A stretch of DNA of 64,000 nt, taken from positions 53,956,879 to 54,020,878 of the forward strand of contig CM064502.1 of the NCBI GenBank assembly GCA_032716605.1. The letters are read 5' to 3'. The notes below the pieces were generated by a model. The model saw only the letters and a list, made by a program, of their open reading frames with translations, was not told the DNA's origin and searched no databases. A program made the translations under genes and the position numbers. The stretch comes from Paralithodes platypus. Lineage: Eukaryota > Arthropoda > Malacostraca > Decapoda > Lithodidae. Below, one piece after another: positions 38,201 through 47,200 of this stretch (position 1 is its first letter; the number at the start of each line of letters is the position of its first letter).

Positions 38201-41200
38201 CGGGACACCGAAGCCCCACAGGTCTATGTGCCCCTCAACAATTATAAAGGGAAAGTTGAGGGGCAAAGAAAAAATGTGGTGCTTTGGCTCCCAATCTGCC
38301 AACCTCTATTTTTTTTTTATTTATTTATTTTTTTTTCTATGTGAATGAGGGAGATAAAAGGCATAACTGCCTGCAGCGAGTGCCTCCCCAGTAGGCAGTT
38401 GGCAGTTGGCAGTACGGAGGTCAAAAGCCACGGAAGAGACGCCGCCACTTGAGATCTAGAAATATATAAGTAAAGGAACAATCAGAGTAAGTTACGGGTA
38501 TGGCAGAGAACACTCAACTCTCACTCTAATAGACCAGCCCATCACCACAGCTATCTCTGTTACCCCATTCAATCCAATGACACCATCGATATATAGGCTA
38601 CAGTTTATTGGTACTGGTATATGTATTTTTCTTATCTGTGTTAGGCGATGTTATTTAATTTTAACATTTTCTTTTTGTAATGAAAAGGGTTAACCTTTTC
38701 AGTATTCATCTTATTTTGGAAAATAGATGATAAATTTGTTCAGATTTTAAAAGACTTTCACAATCAAGAGGCCTCGAGTAACCCCTTTCCTAAAGTGATA
38801 CTTAGGTGTTTTGTATTCTGGCCAACACTAGCATTTTAAGTTTACCCACCTCGCTTTTTTTTCTATTTCTCTCCCTCTCTCTTCGGCTTTATCCATTCGG
38901 CCCCATTCAGCCTACTGTTTTAAGGCGTTTACCCCCATCCAGGTGTCAATATTTTCCTGGCGAGTGGTAGCGAGCCAGCATATATATATATATATTTTTT
39001 TTTACAGCTAGCTAAATTTGTACATTTTTCGATAGAAAAATGTCTCCGGCGAAGCCGGATTTCTCCATAGGAAGAAATCGACACCTGGATGGGGATAAAC
39101 GTCTTAAAACAGTTGGCTGAATGGGGCTGAATGGATACAAGCCAGAGAAAGAGAGAAAAGGAAAGAAAGATAACAAAAACAGGTGACCCCCCTTAACCCG
39201 GGAGCTGCGGGGAGACTCTTAAGAGTTCCCCCGGCGCACTGCGGGAAGACTCTTAAGAGTCAGAGAAAATAAAAATCAACTTTTGACATCGAAAAAAAAA
39301 AAAAAAAATTTATATTTTTTTTTTTTTATTTATTTTTTTTTTTTTGGCCCCTGGGCCATGCAAAATCTCAGTCCTCTACCTCCCCTCCTTCCCCACTTTC
39401 CTCCTCTCCTTCAGTTATCACCTATTTTCCCTGTTATTCCCTTATTCTGAGGTATATTTTCGTGCTAACATTAGAAATCCGATTGGAGGGTGTGGTCATC
39501 ACTGATAGCAAGCGAGTGCAAGAGAGAGAGAGAGAGTATCGATCGACTGTGTCTCAGTGGCCTTGGGGGAAATTGGCGGGAAAGCAGATTGCCTCACCCA
39601 TACATTATACAACTCGCGGGGCTATATCTCCGATTTTGACCATCCAAACGCTGTTTTCACTCGTTTTATTGTTGTTTCAGGTTAATACCTTTATAATCAA
39701 CCCATAATAGGCGCATATGGATAAATATTAATGCTATTAATGGCACAATGAATATTTTAGTGACGGAAACACCTCAAATACGTCAGCACAGGGGGACGTT
39801 TCCAATTACCCCCATGCGCACTTCAGAGGTTAAGAAAGGTCTCCTCTTATCAAAAGCTTACTCACATTTAATACTTTGGCAGCTTCAGTTTGGGAGTCAA
39901 CCTCAGTACATTCAAAGGATCCTGCGTCAGTTACAATTGCTGCAGTCCCGCCAACACCTGCAACCGGAGGAAGTGAAGGCTGCCATGACACCTCTACTGC
40001 GATACCCTCACCTGGTGGAGTGTTTCACCCAGTGTTTCCCTTCTCAGCCACCCCCACCCAGGTCAGTGCTAACAAGTAGTTTTTTGTTTAATTAGTTTAA
40101 CCAGACCACTGAGTTCCACAAAAAAACTCTCATAGGGCTGGCCCAAAGGATTAGGTCAAGATGGACAACTAATCAAATCAAGATAGATAGGGAAGGGCAG
40201 GAGGTGAACAAATCTAGGAAGGTGAAGACACGCAGACATCATTATTTATCATCATCACAATACAGTAATTCCTTACTTGAAGTTGTAGTTATTTTCCTGA
40301 AAAGATTTTTTTTTTTATATGAAACCCCTTTAAATCTAAATAACTAATATCAGATACTGTAATCCCCGAGAGGGGGTGGCCGCGAATGAATCGCCTTCAT
40401 ATACATACATAACATTTTAAGACTGAGTGCTCCACACATACATGCAGTTTCAGTCTCTTGTCCTAATGGCGGCGTTCCAGGCAACCCTGTTTAGGGCTGC
40501 TTCACTTGTCAAGTTTTTGGATTTGAGATCGGCACGTATAGTCCGATTCCAGGTCTTCCTCGGTCCACCCCTTGGTGCAGCTCCCTCCACAATCACAGAC
40601 CTGCATTTTTTCACCCAGTTTTGTTCATCCATTCTCTCCACATGTCCATACCATCCCAGTTTACTTGTACGCATCACTTCGCTAATACTCTTTATACCTA
40701 ACGTCTCCTCAGCTCATCATTTGTTATTCTATCCTGCAGCCTGGCCCCACACATTGGTAGATGTCAAGAGTTTGGACAGTTCGGTTTAGCAATTTGTGGC
40801 AAATGTCCAGTTAAATCCCTGTAACCAGGGCACGCCCTAGCCCAATTAATCAAGGGAGTACAAGGCGTTGAAAACTGCATCATGTCATGTTTCCCAAGTC
40901 TTTCTCTTATTAGTGAACAGAGCTGCTTGTTTTTTGGTCTGTATTTGATCTGTGATTCATTACTGTTGTGGTGGAATTAAACAAAAATATAATAATTATC
41001 TCACTAACTCATAAAACAAATAAATTTGATACCTGTGCAAAACCAAACAAATGATTAGTCTCCTCACACCCGATGTCTCTTTTGTTCCTGATTTGGTAAT
41101 TCTCCATATATTGATTCACAGTACTATACTGTACTGTATAATATAAAAGTTACGGGGCTTACGCAAAGTTGTGCTTTGCTGCAGCACTCGTATCCGTGTC

Positions 41201-44200
41201 TTTACCATTTAGAGCATGTAGTGGGAGACTACATGCTTTAAATGGCAAAGACAGATATGAGTTCTGCGGCAAAGCATGACTTTGCGTAAGCCCCGTACTG
41301 TACTTTTATATTTTACTGTGAATCATTGTATTATTCCTTGATTATATTTGTTTTTAGCTTGTCTGATGACTTTGAGGATATTTGTCTGGAGCGTTGTGTC
41401 AGTCCAAACAGTGTGGAGAGTGTGGACCTTGGTGACGATGTTGTCCAGACGTCCCCCAGCCACTGTACCTGTGTGTGTCACCAACCACCATCACCACCAC
41501 CCACTGCTGCACAACCACCCTTCTCACCGCGCTCCTCCCATCACTGCCGATCGTGCTCGATCAGAGTAAGTGTCTTGGCTTTTACTCCCACAGATCATTC
41601 CTAAGCTGAATGAAAGTCTAATGGTATTCAGAATGTAAGGAATGTACAGTATGTGCAGGTATGTCTATCTATTGGCGGATGACTTACTTCCCTTAATGAG
41701 GGTAGCCATACACAATATGCCTCCAAGTGGACCTATCCACTGTAAGAGAGACAACCCAATATACTCAGGCACATACCCCATAGCTGGGGTGGCCGACTCG
41801 AGACAGAGCCCGAACAGGGACAACACAACATAAGACACAAGCTAAAACATTCACACACATCTAGGTCACCTAGAAGACCCAGAGACCAAGGATCACTAAG
41901 GGCCTCCATCATTCCCCCCAGTGCCAGACTTCCCAGAGATGTTCTGGTCTCAGCAGACAGACATGCTGTGGAACCATACCATAATGCCCACCAACCTCAC
42001 ATCCAGGCATCTATTTATCTATCTATCTTTATACTCCGGCACATACCCTTTTTTTTTTTTAATTGGGAGCTGACTCGAGACAGAGCCCGAACAGGGACAA
42101 CACAACAAAGAAAATACAAATTCACACACATCTAGGCCGCCCAGGAGAGGACCCGGAGACCAGGGATCACTAAGGGCACTCCAGCACTCCCCCAACCCCC
42201 GAACTGTCCATTTGCATCTTTCACCAACTCTTCCCTCTTTTGTTCTCCTTTCCTTACTCTACCTCCTTCCAGAACATTTTCTTTCATTCCTCAAAAATTC
42301 TCACTCAATCTTTGACCCCATCTTTCATTTGCACTTTTCTTCGCTTCTCTAATCTTCACCTCTCCTTTTTTTCTTGTACCTCTCCCATACCTGAACACTA
42401 CCATCCTGTAAAACCCTCTCAAACCACTTCTCTTTTCCTCAACTGCCTTTCTCATCATTTCATTCCACCGCTCGCTTCCCTTCCTGATACCTCCGCCACA
42501 TACTTCCCTTTTACCACATACTTCCTCTGCACTTGTTTTGACTCCTTCCTTAACCCTCCCCGCCCGACTGGACTCCATGGAGTCCATATCGAGTTTGTCC
42601 CGCGTCGCACGGCAGGACTCGATAGTTCTATTGCATGAATTTTTGCTTTTGAAGCGCACATGCCAATTTGTTTGTTTACATAGGCATACTCAGCGCCACC
42701 ACGCTTGAACTACGCCCCGCAGCATCAGTCTCTGTCTGTCCGCCATAATGGAAACACAGAAAGATAAGGTTTCCGCCGCATCTTAACACATTGCCTGCGG
42801 GAAACGTAGTACTGTACTACGTTTTGGCAAATTACAGCAATTTACAGGCTTTAAAATCCCGTAAAAGCCGTAGAAATCGAGTGTCTGGGCGGGACTGCGA
42901 GGGGCCCACCTCCGACCGCCAGCACGTCCAGCCGTGCACTGAGGCAAACTGAGGTCCCAGACCCGGGTCTCAGCAGTGCTGCCAATTGCAAAAAAGCGCT
43001 ACATTGCTAATAAATAGCGAGTTTTCCTCAATGTTTATGGTAGCGCTGCGGGTGATTCCCACAAACTACGACGCTCATTCTAGTGTCATTTTGAAGCTAT
43101 TTTCGTCTAGTTTTCGGCAGAATACATTTCATTTCATGCAGACGCTTGATTAATCATTCAGGAGTGGCTGAATATGCCCTAAATAGCCCAAATATGCCCG
43201 TAAGGGTTAAATGATGCTCCCACTTGAACGCCTAGGGCTATGCTTTCAGTATATATATTCATAAATTTAAAGACCAAGTGCTCCACACGAAGTGCAGTTC
43301 CGGTCTAATTTCTTAATAGTGGCGCTCCAGGCAGCCCTGTTCAGAGCTGCCTTACTTGTCAGAATTTTTAATTAAAGATCAGACCGTATTTTCTGATTAC
43401 ACGTCTGTCTTGGTCTACCCCTTGGTGCAGCTCCCTATACGTTCACAGGCTTTCATGTTTCCACCCAACTTAGTTCACCTATCCTCTCCACATGTCCAAG
43501 CCTGCTCGTACGCATCTCATCACAGAGTTTCGTATGGAGCTCAGTGGTCTGGTTAATCTGCTCTACTTAACTAACTAACTGATACTCTTGATGCCTAACC
43601 GTCTCCTCAGCTCTTCACTAGATATCTTATGTATTAGTTTGGCTCCACACATCTATCTCACCATTCTCATCTCGTTACGTTCCATTCTGTTGATATCATC
43701 CACTTTGGCAGGCCACATTTCTGAAGTATATGTCATTGCACTTCTAATACATGAAGTGTACACCTTTCCCTTCAAGGGGAGAGGGAGTCTTCTCGTGGTT
43801 AGATAATGGCGATAGCCATTCAAGCCTTCAATAGCCTTGATTTTCATTTCACTCAGAGCAAAATGAGGGTAGGATATCTGGCTTTTGACTACTTGTAGTA
43901 ACAATTGTTTTCTTGCACAGTTTTCAGAAGGTCGTGTGTACCTGCAGTGCGGCAAGACTCTGCGGCTAGCCAAGGTGACATACCAGACGATAGCCAAGAA
44001 TGAGGAAAATGATGAGGAAAAGGAGAGTGTCAGCAAGACCAAAAATACCTCTAAAGTGAAGATGTCACATGGCAAGGACCTCATTGATTCCCTGCCCAAT
44101 AAAAGTAAAGAAACAAGAGATGATTCCCTCCCCTCTAAAAATAAAGAAACAAGAGATGATTCCCTCCCCACTAAGAGTAAAGAAACGAGAGAGCTCCCTC

Positions 44201-47200
44201 ATTCCCTACCCCCTAAAAGTAAAGACACGAGAGAACTCCTTGATTCTCTCCCTAGCAAAAGTAAAGAAATAAGAGTTGTTGCTACTGGAAGCAGCTCTCC
44301 CGTCACTGGAGGCAAGAGCAGAACCACAGCTGTAAATGATCATGTGCATACTAACGAAAACACAAGTAACATCATTGATAAAACAAATGATGTGTTAATA
44401 CCCATTGATAGTACTATTGAACTTCCGTGCTCAAAAAGCAATAATTCTGTAAGCTGTCATGAAAAAACTGCAAGCGGTAAAAAAATTCATATTAAAAGAA
44501 TATCCTCCCAAGAAAATATAGAGCCAATATCTAAGAATGATGCTATAATAACAATAAATATAGATAAGGATGCTGTTCACCAGCATATGGTATCAGAAAC
44601 ATTCCACAAGGATGAATGTATATCGACAACCTCCTCAGAAACTTTTCCCAATTACTCTCTCAGAACAGAAAATGATTGCACTGGACAAGAGTGTGTCGTT
44701 GATCAGAGACGAATCCCGAGTACTAATGCAGCCATAATAACGGATAAACTTGAACTGCAAAAAGAACACAAGGCAAGACGCTGCTACATAAATTATAACA
44801 TGTTAGACACAGAAGCTGATGCAATTAGTGCCCCCAGTATTCATTGTGAAGGTGATACACTGAAAACATTAAGTAAGTCAGCATCAGACATGTCCGTCAC
44901 AAATATCAGTCATGCGGCAATTGTAAAATCCTACACATGTACGCCATCAATCGCTGTAATTTCTCAGCCATCAATCTCCACCATCCAACCAACAATTTTT
45001 ACCACCCAGTCAACAGTCTCCACCATTCTTCAGCCAACAATCTCCACCATTTCCCATCCTCTTGCTACAATTTCTCAGCCATCAATCTCCACCATCCAAC
45101 CAACAATTTTTACCACCCAGTCAACAGTCTCCACCATTCTTCAGCCAACAATCTCCACCATTTCCCATCCTTTTGCTACAATTTCCCAGCCAACAATCTC
45201 CACCACTCCCCAGCTAGCGATCTCGACCATCTCTACCACCCAACCAACAATCTCCATCTCTCGGCAAGCATTCTCCACCACCGCCCAGCCTAGCAGCCCC
45301 GACCATCCTAGTAATTGTGGGTGGACCAAAGAAGAGGACCAGACTATACTAGTGACTGTACAGCAGAGAGGTGTCAGCCATCAGGTCTTCCAGGATGTAG
45401 CTCATACATTGGCTAACAAGAACGCTCACCAGGTACCGTAACTATTTGGAACTTATTTAATTTACTCTTTGTCATACACATTAGCTATATATATTAAGTT
45501 TTGTTTATCATACACCATAATCATACTGTTTTACTTTTTCGTACATAACATATACAATTAAAATTAAGTTATCATACACAGCGTATATAATTTAGTTTTA
45601 GTTATCATACTTACATATATACAGTACTGTATGGTAATTTAGTTTTAGTTACAACATATGCGGCCTTTCAATCCTCCCAGCCTGCAGCACTTGTGGCACT
45701 TTGGCGCTGCCGACTGGGAGGCTCTTCAGTAGTACAGTACTTCTTTGATTTCCCATGGAATGATTTTTGCTTCCGTGGCCGGGGACCCTCGGAGTGTGTC
45801 GAGCGAATAACTGAGGTAATCCTCTCGGGCATTGAAGCATACATTCCATTTTCTTTCTCTGTCTATTTTAAAATTTGTTTTGGTTTACTCACGCTTGTTC
45901 TACTGCTGTCCTCAATAAGGAGAAGGCATTAAAACGGTACCGTCACCTTCAAACTCAAGAATCTTGTGCTTCTTATGTTTCTGCCCGGAATCAAGCCAAA
46001 TCTTTACTTCGACTAGCCAAAAATTCCTTCATCAATAACAAATGTTCTGAACTTTCTAACTCTAGCTCTTCCCAAGCTATTGCCAGACACCATGATCCCC
46101 AAAGGGGTGGTCACGAATGAATCGCCTCCATGCATCTCTGTTCTCTGGTGCCCCTCCTCCCACCCAACACCACTTTCATTCATATACCTCTATTCCGTCC
46201 TCCCACCTCACTTTTGGTCTGCTTCTTTGCCCTTACACCTCACTCTCATACACTCTTAATCATACTCACACTTCCCATACATTCCACATGGCCAAAGCAT
46301 CTTAAGGTATTTCCAAGGGGTTTCCAGCAGTCTTCTTTCTTTGAGAGGTCATTCTCCTACATGGCTCCGAGGTTGTATAACAGGTTGCCGCTGTCCATGA
46401 GACAACTTGTTCTGTTGAATGCTTCAAGAGACAACTTAAGACGTTTCTCTTTGAGAGAAGCTATGATCTTGAGAGAGGTGTCATGACAGATGGCTATAGA
46501 GTTTAGGCTATTTTGCCACTGCTAGTGATTGTTAAATGTGTGTTGTATATAAGCCTTCTTTTGATGCATTGATTTTGTTCTTTTTTCTTTCTCTTTCCGA
46601 GCGCTAGTGAATTCTTCGGAAAAATTGGCGCTTATGAGAAATAAGTAACATGCTTATTATTATTATTATTATTCCTTTTCACACTTTCCAGCACATCTAC
46701 ATCCACACCACACCGCTCTCTTACTTCCTCATTCGTCTGTCTATCCCTCCATGTAACTCCACATGCACTTCTGGAGTAACTTATTTCCACCTCTCTCACT
46801 CTTGATTTGGGGTAAACACAGGAATTCCCTGAGCATCATCGTTTTTGGATATTAGATTAACAGATTAACTTGCTCATGTAGTAATGTACATTGTACACCC
46901 TATGTGGTGGATTGTGTTCTTTTATTTCATCGATGTCATTTTAGTAAGCGTTGTTTCCACATAGCGATTTTGATAATTTAATTTGACTTTATATTGTCCT
47001 TGTCCCAATTTTGGTTTGTTTAGTTTGCAAGTTTTACATTTTAATTAACAAATTAACTTGCTCATGTAGTAATGTACACCCTATGTGGTGGATTGTGTTC
47101 TTTTATTTCAATTTTTATTTTTTTATTTTAGTAAGCGTTATTTCCACATAGCGATTTTGATAAGTTATTTTACCTTTATCTTGCATCGTTCCAGTTTTGG

